A stretch of DNA of 49,334 nt from Candidatus Chloroploca asiatica. GTDB lineage: Bacteria > Chloroflexota > Chloroflexia > Chloroflexales > Chloroflexaceae. A model generated the notes under the pieces. It did not search any database, was not told the origin of the DNA, and saw nothing but the letters and a program-made list of their open reading frames with translations. Both the position numbers and the translations under genes were made by a program. Where the stretch lies: assembly GCF_002532075.1 (NCBI RefSeq), contig NZ_LYXE01000101.1:1-49334 (forward strand), given 5' to 3'. Shown piece after piece: positions 26,801 through 33,808 of the stretch (the stretch's first letter is position 1; every line of letters starts with the position of its first letter).

Positions 26801-29281
26801 ACTCAACTTCAGACGCCCCTGGGCATCGGTTTGGCCCTCGCCGGTGAGGGTCAGAGGTGTCGGCAACGCTGGTGTGTCGGCCACAAAGCCGTCAGGCGGT
26901 GCGGGTGGGGCCACGGCTTCGAGCGTAAGACTCCAGGCAAGTCTGGTCTCAAGTGGGGGCAGGCCATTCCGCTGCACCGTCACTTCGAGTTCACGCTCAT
27001 TCAGTGGCGTAGCCTTGAGCTCAAACGAGGGTGCTCCAGGTGACACAACGCGCACGGGCATCAGGATCTGCGCATCCCCGAGCGTTGCGGCGAGCCGGTA
27101 TGGCCCGGGTGCCGTACGGCTCGCCAAAACCAGTGTCCCACTCACGAGACCAGTGGTTGGCTCGAATTGGCAGGTTGTTGCGAGGCCGACCGGGTTGCCA
27201 ATTGGCTGGCGCAGTTGGAGGCGGCATGTTGGTGGGCTGGCAAGCAGGTTGCCTGATTGTTGGCCGGCAAACCCGGTCACCGTGATCGTCTCACCAGGAT
27301 GATAGATTGACTGATCGGGAAAGAGCAGCGCACTGAACGAGGGACGGGTCGCATCTGGGGTCACCAGGCGCCAGTCAGTCTGCACAACCGCCGGTTCGCC
27401 ATCCTCTGTCAGTGCGAGCAGGCTCCCCGTGTTCTCTGTGAGCCCCGAGGCGATCCAGGTTCCATTGGCATCCGTGCGTCCACGGGCGACCAGGCGTTCG
27501 TTGCGAAACAGGGCCACCGGCAGATCGCCACGCGGCGTCCCGGCACGATCACTCGCCCAGATCAAGACCTGGTTGGGGTAGTGCTGTACCAGGAGGCGGG
27601 TCGTATTCACGAGCACAACCAAGTCGGCTCGCGGCCCTTCAGGGGTTGTCAGCCGTACATAGTAGGCCCCGGGATCAAGCGGTTCGCCATCAACCGGCCC
27701 GATGGGCAAACTCTGGCGCACAAGTTGATCGGGCCCCGTTGTGCCTGGCGCACGCCAGATGCGTGATGGTGCCTGCCCGTAGCGCTCGGGGACAAACCCG
27801 GCGCGTTCTTCAGGGCGCAACGCCATAAAGCGCAAGAGGGCAGGCTGATCGAGCGGATAGAGACTGACATTCAGTCCCGAGACATTGCGCAGCGCGAGAT
27901 CGAGCGTTGCCGGCATAGAAGGTTCGAGGCTGACCAGATCAGCAAAGGCACCAGGAACCGCGAGTGACGGCGTGGCCGGGGCCGTGCGGAGCGACACAAC
28001 TGCATCAGTTCCGAGGGGCTCACCATTGCGATCGCGTGCGTCAGCGGCAACGGTCAACGTATAAAGGGTTGACGGTTCAAGCTCGGGTCGCAGCAACACC
28101 TCGCTCGAACTGGTTGTCAGCGCGAGATCAGCGACTGGTGGCTCAAAACGCACATTTGCCTCAAGCGACGTGGCGTCCATCGGCGTACTAAAGATCAAGC
28201 GAATGGTCTCTTCTGGCGGCAAGATCTGGCCCTGGCCGGGAAAGAAGGCAATCAAGCGGGGTTGTGGTTCAACCTGAAAACGCCAGATCTCGGCGGCTCC
28301 TCGCTGACCTGACGGTGACTCGCCCAGTTGCACCGCATAGCTCGTCCCGTAGGCCCAGCCTGATGTGGGGGTAAACGTAACCACCTGGGTTGCCCCAACT
28401 TGCGCCGTGGCTAACTCACCTTCGATTGTCGGACTCATCACGAGCGCCTGCCGTAACTGTTCCAGCGGAACCGGAGCATCGAGCACGAAGCTCAGCGTGG
28501 TACGAGGCGTGACTGCAGACGCCCCGGGTTCAGGCGTTCGTGAGTGCCATACGGGCCAGCGTGTGGCAAACGCCCAACTCACTGGCGTTCCCAGTTCAAT
28601 GCCACGCAGGTCGGTCAGCGTTGCTGCCACGGTCACGGTATAATCGGTTGCGGGAAGCAACGGACGCAGGGGCCGGATCAACAGGGTAAATTGATCAAGC
28701 CACTGACCGGCAACTTCAGCTGACGGCTCAAGCTGCAGAAAGGTTGGCGTGAAGGGTTGTTGCACCTGATCAGGCGCGACCATTGGTTGACTAAAGACCA
28801 GGGCCACCGCCGTATCGAGCGCAATGCCGTCCCCTTTGGGCAGTGCCGCAAGGACGGCAGGTTCAACTGCGGTACGGAACACCACCTCGACGGGGTCTTC
28901 GAGTGGTCGCCACCAGCGGCTCAGGGCCACCTGGTCAAGGCGCACCGTATAGGTCATGGCCGACGTCAGGCGCTCGGTAGGGCGCAAGGTCAGCGTCTGG
29001 GCATCAGGTGACCAGAGCAGATCCCCCGGGACTAGTGGCTCAATCGAAAGGGCCTGCTCAACACTTGCCCGATTCATAGGCACCGCAAACTGCAGCGCAA
29101 GGGCATCACGCGGGCGCACATCAACCGCACCATCAGGCGGGTTGATCGCAAGCAACGTGGGGACTGAGGCCCATGGCGTCAACGGGATGAACCAGCGGGC
29201 TAGAACAGCAAGCACCAGCACGAGTGTGGTGGTACCAAGTAAAACGAGCCAGATCCGAGCGAGGAGGCGCAGTACGGCCAT
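23894..29281 (-). CDS. Alpha-2-macroglobulin-like membrane-anchored protein lacking the thioester motif
   Basis: A 1795-residue protein. An N-terminal transmembrane anchor (about residues 5-30) is followed by several Ig-like SbsA/Big_5-type modules (LLAINPPDGAVDVRPRD, PVWHSRTPEPGASAVTPR, LIAFFPGQGQILPPEE). Next come macroglobulin MG domains (DQSIYHPGETITVTGFAG, DRERYQPGDLARLLI) and a TED-like alpha-toroid with DGGWGWWPG and PFVTAFALEAQLAVRTL. In bacterial macroglobulins the toroid begins with a C-x-E-Q thioester; here the equivalent stretch reads LVQISDRSNEEVAALAL with no Cys. It therefore resembles the thioester-less YfaS class. Its role should be extracytoplasmic, such as protease inhibition or envelope binding. 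No penicillin-binding protein 1C gene is adjacent. ATG 29281 follows GGAGGG; ATG 29299 is an alternative. Confidence 0.85.
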   Translation of the reverse strand: MAVLRLLARIWLVLLGTTTLVLVLAVLARWFIPLTPWASVPTLLAINPPDGAVDVRPRDALALQFAVPMNRASVEQALSIEPLVPGDLLWSPDAQTLTLRPTERLTSAMTYTVRLDQVALSRWWRPLEDPVEVVFRTAVEPAVLAALPKGDGIALDTAVALVFSQPMVAPDQVQQPFTPTFLQLEPSAEVAGQWLDQFTLLIRPLRPLLPATDYTVTVAATLTDLRGIELGTPVSWAFATRWPVWHSRTPEPGASAVTPRTTLSFVLDAPVPLEQLRQALVMSPTIEGELATAQVGATQVVTFTPTSGWAYGTSYAVQLGESPSGQRGAAEIWRFQVEPQPRLIAFFPGQGQILPPEETIRLIFSTPMDATSLEANVRFEPPVADLALTTSSSEVLLRPELEPSTLYTLTVAADARDRNGEPLGTDAVVSLRTAPATPSLAVPGAFADLVSLEPSMPATLDLALRNVSGLNVSLYPLDQPALLRFMALRPEERAGFVPERYGQAPSRIWRAPGTTGPDQLVRQSLPIGPVDGEPLDPGAYYVRLTTPEGPRADLVVLVNTTRLLVQHYPNQVLIWASDRAGTPRGDLPVALFRNERLVARGRTDANGTWIASGLTENTGSLLALTEDGEPAVVQTDWRLVTPDATRPSFSALLFPDQSIYHPGETITVTGFAGQQSGNLLASPPTCRLQLRQPIGNPVGLATTCQFEPTTGLVSGTLVLASRTAPGPYRLAATLGDAQILMPVRVVSPGAPSFELKATPLNERELEVTVQRNGLPPLETRLAWSLTLEAVAPPAPPDGFVADTPALPTPLTLTGEGQTDAQGRLKLSLPTSGEGLHAMTYVLLVTIDGQPEPVMVEGVLTPGRNNLALRLPRRLVATDQRSQVEVLVRDGRGQAVANVPVQLEVLRADNATAPILTRQMVSDADGLASTEVVQLNPGEYNVLVRSGTVTHQQPLWVYGQRFIGWSTNERRFALVTDRERYQPGDLARLLIAAPVSQGNILLTIAGDGLQQVEVLTVQPGQVFNLPITAEMAPGIVLGAVIDTGSTYLAGTTRLLVEGEEAAQALRIASSPTEVRPGASVALTLTTSADPGQAASDLLVTLGAVEHLPNAVDLRLFAPEPSLAPVIAAVPPQGATVAPARLNTPQPQLMPLAYRRVPALRPDGETVFAGTLDAPTTAGTWRLTAYAFGSNARPVADATTLTTTLPIATRLIAPVILGPTDEGQIDLALTNTSPFSRTLTVRATTSALELTPVSAGGQTISLAPGETTALAWQASLEPQVNEGSVRLAINGDELGERLEHTLTRTTLLPTLTQQSITVARSGALTTRVDLAESERLVLAFAPGLRAALATQAEALVQISDRSNEEVAALALIAAGLASSNDEPEARLWVDVARDALAELEGAQASDGGWGWWPGTTSEPFVTAFALEAQLAVRTLLNDPRPPDLRAISYLGRVGSTVDADTRAYLTYVLHRAGRSDPGIGGVRSEGLEADGLAFLALTLPVNQAAPLIDQLSSLAVREPARPGASTAIHWHSEQPGALPRSPTAITGAVTQALRNRRPGSADLPGASQSLLEAWTARGWPSAYDAARVAVALLPGSPATEATSVRLTVDGVPVLDTEATVTRTVRTELATTGLAAQPELRMTTSRDEPYLLAYQLLAVAPPDKARLFVLEQALLDPTNGAPLDPANLQVGQLISIRLTTVIIQPTLRADLRVKFPAGIEPLDLSAQAPWIHAAATSHDGQIIRLGGTNLVPGVYTHTITGRARLAGRYSGPEAQLEALYEPEAGVSVTTDEVLTLAP

Positions 29282-29321
29282 CGCGGACACACCCTCCATC
29301 GTATGCGCAGGTCGTACTATG

Positions 29322-29349
29322 AGTATAGCATATCAGGTTGCGCAATCAA
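29322..29349 (-). promoter_or_regulatory. Promoter of the macroglobulin-like gene
   Basis: On the minus strand TGCTATACT gives an extended -10 (hexamer 29327-29322), and TTGATT (29349-29344) lies 16 bases upstream as a -35. It is divergent from the argB-side promoter; the palindrome ATCAATTGAT (29345-29354) sits between the two. Confidence 0.5.
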
Positions 29350-29362
29350 TTGATCATTGTTA

Positions 29363-29371
29363 TGCTATAAC
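29363..29371 (+). promoter_or_regulatory. Extended -10 promoter for argB and the Crp/Fnr gene
   Basis: TGCTATAAC is an extended -10 with one mismatch. The leader to the argB start at 29570 would be ~190 bases and contains the palindromic repeat at 29525-29544. No good -35 is visible, and the ATCAATTGAT palindrome occupies that region. Confidence 0.4.
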
Positions 29372-29524
29372 CTGTTATCCTCATCAAGCTACGCCTTTCG
29401 GCGGGGGTTTGGGGGCCAGAGGCCCTCAAAGGGTTGCACCTGACCTACGCATGGCTGCTTGATAGAGCGTCTACCGCAGCGGTGCTTGCCACGCCGTGTT
29501 TGGTACAGGATGGCCCAGATCTGG

Positions 29525-29544
29525 GTTCCCGCGTATGCGGGAAC
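29525..29544. repeat. REP-like palindrome, GTTCCCGCGTATGCGGGAAC type
   Basis: GTTCCCGC and GCGGGAAC pair perfectly around GTAT. Elements of this form recur in many bacterial genomes and often give false N-terminal extensions when read as protein (here VPAYAGTT in the argB frame). It lies 26 bases before the argB start codon. Confidence 0.6.
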
Positions 29545-29569
29545 GACACGCGGACAGCATAGGATACCT

Positions 29570-30322
29570 GTGAAACAGATTACTGTTGTGAAAGTTGGCG
29601 GCAACGAGCTTGACGACCCGGCGTTCCTGACCGAGTTGACCGAGGCAGTGGCTGCGTTTGCTGGGCCACTGGTGCTTGTGCATGGCGGAGGCAAAGAAAT
29701 CACGGCGGCACTTGCGCAGACTGGTGTGCCCAACGAGTTCATCGCTGGGCTACGGGTCACTTCCCCCGAGGCCATGGCTGTGATGCAGCAAGTTGTGTGT
29801 GGGACGATCAACCAGCGCGTTGTTGCGAGCCTGGTACGGGTTGGCGTGCGAGCGCTCGGGCTCAGCGGGCTTGATCTTGGCCTGTTGCGCTGCGTGCCTC
29901 ATCGTCCTGACGGGATCAACCTTGGGCGTGTCGGCCTGATTACCCTGGTTGATGCTACTGCGCTTCATGGGATGCTCACCCAGGGTTGGGTTCCGACCTT
30001 TGCCCCAGTGGCGCTTGGCCTCGACGATGGGCTGAGCTACAATGTTAATGCCGATATGGTAGCTCAGGCGGTGGCTGGTGCGCTCGCCCCGAGCGAACTG
30101 GTCTTTGTGAGCAATGTTCCCGGTGTGATCCTTGATGGCGAGGTTGCGCCTGTGCTTGATCAGGCCGCAGTTGAGCAGGCCATTGCCCGTGGTGCGATCA
30201 GCGGGGGTATGATCCCCAAAGTGCGGGCTGCGCTTGACGCCCTGGCAGCGGGGGCAACCCAGGTGCGCATCACCAATCTTGCGGGTTTTGCCTCGGGCGG
30301 TACCCGGTTTTTTGCCTCATGA
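29570..30322 (+). CDS. argB: Acetylglutamate kinase
   Basis: A 250-residue amino-acid kinase. The ATP/phosphate loops are VVKVGGNELD (about residues 5-14) and LVHGGGKEIT. GLRVTSPEAM, GLSGLDLGLL and the nucleotide-site segment YNVNADMVAQAVAGAL follow. GLRVT favours N-acetylglutamate over the LysW-bound substrates of LysZ. It performs the second step of arginine synthesis. I start at the GTG at 29570, preceded by AGGA at six bases; the upstream open frame runs through a REP-like palindrome and is spurious. No other arg genes are present. Its stop overlaps the start of the Crp/Fnr gene by ATGA, an unusual partnership. Confidence 0.92.
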   Translation: MKQITVVKVGGNELDDPAFLTELTEAVAAFAGPLVLVHGGGKEITAALAQTGVPNEFIAGLRVTSPEAMAVMQQVVCGTINQRVVASLVRVGVRALGLSGLDLGLLRCVPHRPDGINLGRVGLITLVDATALHGMLTQGWVPTFAPVALGLDDGLSYNVNADMVAQAVAGALAPSELVFVSNVPGVILDGEVAPVLDQAAVEQAIARGAISGGMIPKVRAALDALAAGATQVRITNLAGFASGGTRFFAS

Positions 30323-31017
30323 GTAACGAACCAGCAATTCACTATGTTGTCGCGAGCGATATCTTTCGTGACCTGAATCCGACCGAGCGGGCTGAAGTTG
30401 AACGGCTGATTGCCTACAATGTCTATCCGCCCGGCCAGATCTTTCATGCGCCCAATGAGTACGGTGAGCAACTCTTTGTGCTGCGTTCGGGGCGCGTGCG
30501 CATCTACAAACTGTCACCTGAAGGCCGTGCGCTCACGTTGATGGTGCTCGAACCAGTGACGATCTTTGGTGAAATGACCATGGTCGGACAGTGGCTCCAC
30601 GACACCTTTGCCGATGGCATGACCGAGTGTGTCATTGGTGTGATGGGTCGTGACACGTTGCGCCGGATTATCGAGCGCTACCCCCAGGTCGCCCTGGCGT
30701 TTATGGAATTGATGGGCCAGCGCCTCCAGGCGATGGAAAATAAACTCGCTGATATTGCCTTCAAGAGCGTTCCGCAGCGGCTTGCCAGTGTGCTCCTCAA
30801 TCTGGCCGGGGTGAGCGCGATGTCGCAACCTCAACCACTCCCCCCCCCGAGTGTGGTGCGCTATACCCATCAGCAACTCGCCGAAATGATCGGCTCGTAC
30901 CGCGAGACGGTCACCAAAGCCATTGGTGAGTTGCGCGAGAGTGGCATGATCCGCATCGAAGATGAAGCGATTATTTTGATTGACCTGCCCCGCCTGCGCA
31001 AATTGGCGCATCGCTAA
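30319..31017 (+). CDS. Crp/Fnr-family transcriptional regulator
   Basis: A 232-residue regulator. A cyclic-nucleotide-binding-type beta barrel covers ~10-130 (VYPPGQIFHAPNEYGEQLF, SGRVRIYKLSPEGRALTL, VTIFGEMTMVG). It is followed by the long dimer helix and a winged helix with YTHQQLAEMIGSYRETVTK (about residues 183-201), the recognition-helix region of the family. There is no N-terminal cysteine cluster, so it is not an Fnr-type oxygen sensor. The Arg/Ser pair that binds cAMP in Crp is not evident, so the effector is unknown. Its gene overlaps argB by four bases and ends just before a 26-bp hairpin. Confidence 0.92.
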   Translation: MSNEPAIHYVVASDIFRDLNPTERAEVERLIAYNVYPPGQIFHAPNEYGEQLFVLRSGRVRIYKLSPEGRALTLMVLEPVTIFGEMTMVGQWLHDTFADGMTECVIGVMGRDTLRRIIERYPQVALAFMELMGQRLQAMENKLADIAFKSVPQRLASVLLNLAGVSAMSQPQPLPPPSVVRYTHQQLAEMIGSYRETVTKAIGELRESGMIRIEDEAIILIDLPRLRKLAHR

Positions 31018-31024
31018 GCGAGGT

Positions 31025-31080
31025 GCTGGAGCGAGCAAAAACCGGCTAGCATTTGCTAGCCGGTTTTTGCTCGCTCCAGC
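31025..31080. terminator. 26-bp perfect hairpin between convergent genes
   Basis: 31025-31050 pairs perfectly with 31055-31080 around ATTT. The inner arms carry an A-run on the left and a T-run on the right, so it can work in both directions. It lies eight bases past the Crp/Fnr stop and 23 bases past the end of the small membrane-protein gene. Confidence 0.85.
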
Positions 31081-31102
31081 AGTTGTGCCTAGCGTCAGGC
31101 GC

Positions 31103-31303
31103 TTAGCGCCGTGCACGGGGGCGATTGCGCATGCTATTGTAGTAGTTGTCAATAGCTTTGCGACTGGCGTCATAGAGTTCACGCCAGTTCATCAGTTTCA
31201 CATCGGGAACTTTGCGGCGTCGCTCGATGAATACCCATGACCAGAGTGCACCCTGTGCGATGATTACAAAGGCCATGATTCCGAACATAATCCAGCCATC
31301 CAT
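31103..31303 (-). CDS. Small single-pass membrane protein of unknown function
   Basis: A 66-residue protein. Residues ~5-27 form one hydrophobic helix (FGIMAFVIIAQGALWSWVF). A conserved-looking charged region follows (ERRRKVPDVKLMNWRELYDASRKAIDNYY) and an Arg-rich end. The layout is that of a short membrane-anchored peptide with a cytosolic tail. AGGAAAGG lies in the leader and the gene is bounded by a strong hairpin, both supporting that it is real. I do not recognise a family. It is transcribed divergently from the methylmalonyl-CoA mutase operon, with 333 bases between the two starts. Confidence 0.6.
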   Translation of the reverse strand: MDGWIMFGIMAFVIIAQGALWSWVFIERRRKVPDVKLMNWRELYDASRKAIDNYYNSMRNRPRARR

Positions 31304-31469
31304 AGAGGCCCTGCCTTTCCTGCGGACTCATCATTTGACATATCATACCGCGCTCTGACGGTAGATGCAAGTCTTTTGCGGGCGTTGACCACGGTTTAGG
31401 TAAGGTTTCTTCTGCGAACATTTGGATTATACAATTATTCACACTCTCCCGACAACTTTTGATGAGATA

Positions 31470-31478
31470 TGCTATAAT
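31470..31478 (+). promoter_or_regulatory. Consensus extended -10 promoter of mutA-mutB-meaB
   Basis: TGCTATAAT has a perfect -10 hexamer (31473-31478) and TGn extension. Predicted transcription start ~31485, giving a ~150-base leader. The -35 region is poor. Confidence 0.65.
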
Positions 31479-31542
31479 CCTCCACAGTAATATCCCCCGT
31501 GTTTTAGTATGGCTTGTGCGACATAAGAGGAAAGTATCTTGC

Positions 31543-31562
31543 TCAAGTATTTCTCAACTTGA
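31543..31562. promoter_or_regulatory. Inverted repeat TCAAGT-N8-ACTTGA in the mutA leader
   Basis: Two perfect six-base arms (31543-31548 and 31557-31562) separated by eight bases lie ~58 bases after the predicted start site. The 20-base dyad fits a dimeric repressor site acting as a roadblock, or a weak RNA hairpin. Confidence 0.4.
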
Positions 31563-31636
31563 CCTGTGCTCTGCTTTGTGATGATTAGGCACGTGCATGA
31601 TCGTGGTGCGTGTCTCAGGAAAAAGGAGTTTTTGCG

Positions 31637-33808
31637 ATGACGCATGACCCCGCGGTCACTACGCCAGACTCAGCCCATTCCGAAGATCCGGCTCTCTTCA
31701 GCGAATTTCCACCTACGTCGTATGAGGCCTGGCGCCAGGCTGCCGAGAAGACGCTCAAGGGGGTGCCGTTCGAGAAGAGGTTGATCACAAAGACGTATGA
31801 GGGCATCGATCTGCGCCCTCTCTATGTTCGTGCTGATACCGCTGAACTGCCCCATATCAAAGCGCTGCCCGGCCTGCCCCCCTATGTGCGTGGCACCAGT
31901 CCGCTCGGTTTTACCGTGAAGCCCTGGGCTATCGCGCAAGAACTGCCCTATGGTTCGCCCGCTGAGGTCAATGCGGCGGCACGCGCCGATCTGCCCCGCG
32001 GCCAGACGATGCTGAATCTGCCCCTTGACCAGGCGACGCTGGCTGGCCTGACTCCGGCTTATGCATCACCCGATCTGGTGGGGAAGGGTGGGATGTCCCT
32101 CGCTTCGGTTGAGGATGTCCTGACGCTGCTCGATGGCCTTGACCTTGCCAGTCTGCCGCTCTTGATTGCCGCTGGGGTGCATGCCTTGCCGGTTACGGCG
32201 CTGATTATGGCTGCCGCGCAACGCCTCGGTGTTGCGCCTGAGCAGGTGCAGGGCTGCATCGGTATGGATCCGCTGGGGAGGATGGTGGCAACAGGTGGTT
32301 TGCCGATGCCCCTTCATTTTGCCTATGATCAGATGGCCGCGCTGACGGCCTGGGCGATCACGGATGCCCCCCAGTTGCAGACCATTCTGGTGCGCCTCGA
32401 TCCCTATAGCAACGGCGGCAGTAGCGCGGTGCAGGATCTGGCTTATGCGCTCGCAACGGGTGTGGCCTATCTGCGTGCGATGCAAGATCGTGGCCTTTCA
32501 GTTGACCAGGTTGCGCCCAAGATGCGCTTCTCGTTTGCCATTGGCGGCCAGTTCTTCATGGAGATTGCCCGCCTCCGGGCGGCACGGCTGCTCTGGGCAC
32601 AGGTCATCGCGGCCTTTGGGGGTGGTGCCGAGGCGCAGAAGATGGTGCTTCATGCCCGTACCGCAACCTGGACCAAGACCCGTACCGATGCTCATGCGAA
32701 TATGCTGCGGGTGACCTCTGAAGCCTTTGCGGCGGTGATGGGCGGCTGCGATAGCCTGCATATCAGCCCCTTCGATGAGTGCATTGGTCTCCCCGATGAG
32801 TTCTCGCGCCGCATTGCGCGCAATGTGCATATCATTCTGCAGCAAGAGTGCAATTTTATGCACTTGATTGATCCGGCCGGCGGTTCGTCAGCCGTCGAGA
32901 CGCTCACCGATGAACTGGCCCGCAGCGCCTGGGCGATGTTCCAGGCGATCGAGGCTGAGGGCGGTATGGCGGCCTCGCTGGCCCTGGGTACCCCGCAAGA
33001 CCAGGTTGCGCAGACGCGTACGGAACGCTTCAAGGCGGTTGCCCAGCGCAAAGATGTGATTGTTGGTACCAATATGTACCCCAATCTCAAAGAGCGCCCG
33101 CTTGTGGTGCGGACGACCGATAGTGTGGCCCTACAGGCGGAACGTGGCGCTGCTTTGCACAAGATGCGTGCTACCGCCGACGCTACGGTGCGCGATCAGG
33201 CTTTGCAGTCCCTCGCCCAGGCGGTGGCGCTGCGCTCGGATCTGGTGCCAGCGACTATTGCAGCTGCCGATCATGGGATCTCGCTCAGCGAAATCGCCAC
33301 GATTTTGTGCAGTGTGGGGCCGGGTCCGCGTTTCAAGGCTATTCCCGCCCATCGTGCCTCCGAGCAGTTTGAGGCGCTGCGTGCCGCTGCCGATGCCTTT
33401 GCCGCCACGAGTGGTCAGCGCCCGACGATCTTTCTGGCGAAAATGGGGCCGGTTGCCCAGCACAAGGCTCGCACCGAGTTTGCCACCGCTTTTTTTGAGC
33501 CGGGTGGCTTTGCAGTCGTTGGCGACCAGGCCTTCGAGACGCCTGAGGCCGCCGCTGAAGCTGCCCTCGCCGCTGAAGCGCCGGTGGTGGTGATCTGTTC
33601 GACTGATGATACCTACCCGACGATTGTGCCGGCGCTCACTGGTGCGATCAAGGCTGCCCGCCCTTCGACGACAGTTATCCTGGCGGGCTATCCCGCCGAT
33701 CAGGTTGACGCTTATAAGCAGGCCGGGGTGGATGATTTCATTCACCTGCGTGCCAATTGTTACGCTGTCCTGGCCCGCCTCCAGCAGCAACAAGGAGTAG
33801 CCCTATGA
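31637..33808 (+). CDS. mutA: Methylmalonyl-CoA mutase, small (beta) subunit
   Basis: A 723-residue protein covering the whole mutase fold: a TIM-barrel region (about 40-540, with [35 protein letters not shown] and [22 protein letters not shown]) and a C-terminal flavodoxin-like domain. At the site of the cobalamin ligand loop (DxHxxG) it reads [10 protein letters not shown], with no His in register, so it should not bind B12. This is the known state of the small subunit in heterodimeric mutases. It pairs with MutB in succinyl-CoA / methylmalonyl-CoA interconversion. The start at 31637 follows AAAAGGAG. Its stop overlaps the mutB start (ATGA). Confidence 0.93.
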   Translation: MTHDPAVTTPDSAHSEDPALFSEFPPTSYEAWRQAAEKTLKGVPFEKRLITKTYEGIDLRPLYVRADTAELPHIKALPGLPPYVRGTSPLGFTVKPWAIAQELPYGSPAEVNAAARADLPRGQTMLNLPLDQATLAGLTPAYASPDLVGKGGMSLASVEDVLTLLDGLDLASLPLLIAAGVHALPVTALIMAAAQRLGVAPEQVQGCIGMDPLGRMVATGGLPMPLHFAYDQMAALTAWAITDAPQLQTILVRLDPYSNGGSSAVQDLAYALATGVAYLRAMQDRGLSVDQVAPKMRFSFAIGGQFFMEIARLRAARLLWAQVIAAFGGGAEAQKMVLHARTATWTKTRTDAHANMLRVTSEAFAAVMGGCDSLHISPFDECIGLPDEFSRRIARNVHIILQQECNFMHLIDPAGGSSAVETLTDELARSAWAMFQAIEAEGGMAASLALGTPQDQVAQTRTERFKAVAQRKDVIVGTNMYPNLKERPLVVRTTDSVALQAERGAALHKMRATADATVRDQALQSLAQAVALRSDLVPATIAAADHGISLSEIATILCSVGPGPRFKAIPAHRASEQFEALRAAADAFAATSGQRPTIFLAKMGPVAQHKARTEFATAFFEPGGFAVVGDQAFETPEAAAEAALAAEAPVVVICSTDDTYPTIVPALTGAIKAARPSTTVILAGYPADQVDAYKQAGVDDFIHLRANCYAVLARLQQQQGVAL

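Larger units (their letters stand above)
31304..31636. other. Gene-free interval upstream of the methylmalonyl-CoA mutase operon
   Basis: This 333-base divergent region holds the extended -10 at 31470-31478, an inverted repeat at 31543-31562 and the AAAAGGAG ribosome-binding site of mutA. I looked for the conserved blocks of a cobalamin riboswitch in the ~150-base leader and did not find them. Confidence 0.6.

Noticed and set aside
29459-29569. N-terminal extension of argB (37 codons)
   Set aside because: It runs through a REP-like palindrome giving VPAYAGTT, a well-known false extension; the GTG at 29570 has a ribosome-binding site and matches the family start.
31485-31636. Cobalamin riboswitch in the mutA leader
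   Set aside because: The conserved B12-box and flanking stems are not seen and the leader is short for this class.
33420-33808. Loss of the cobalamin His in MutA as a defect
   Set aside because: It is the normal state of the small subunit in heterodimeric methylmalonyl-CoA mutases, not an anomaly.
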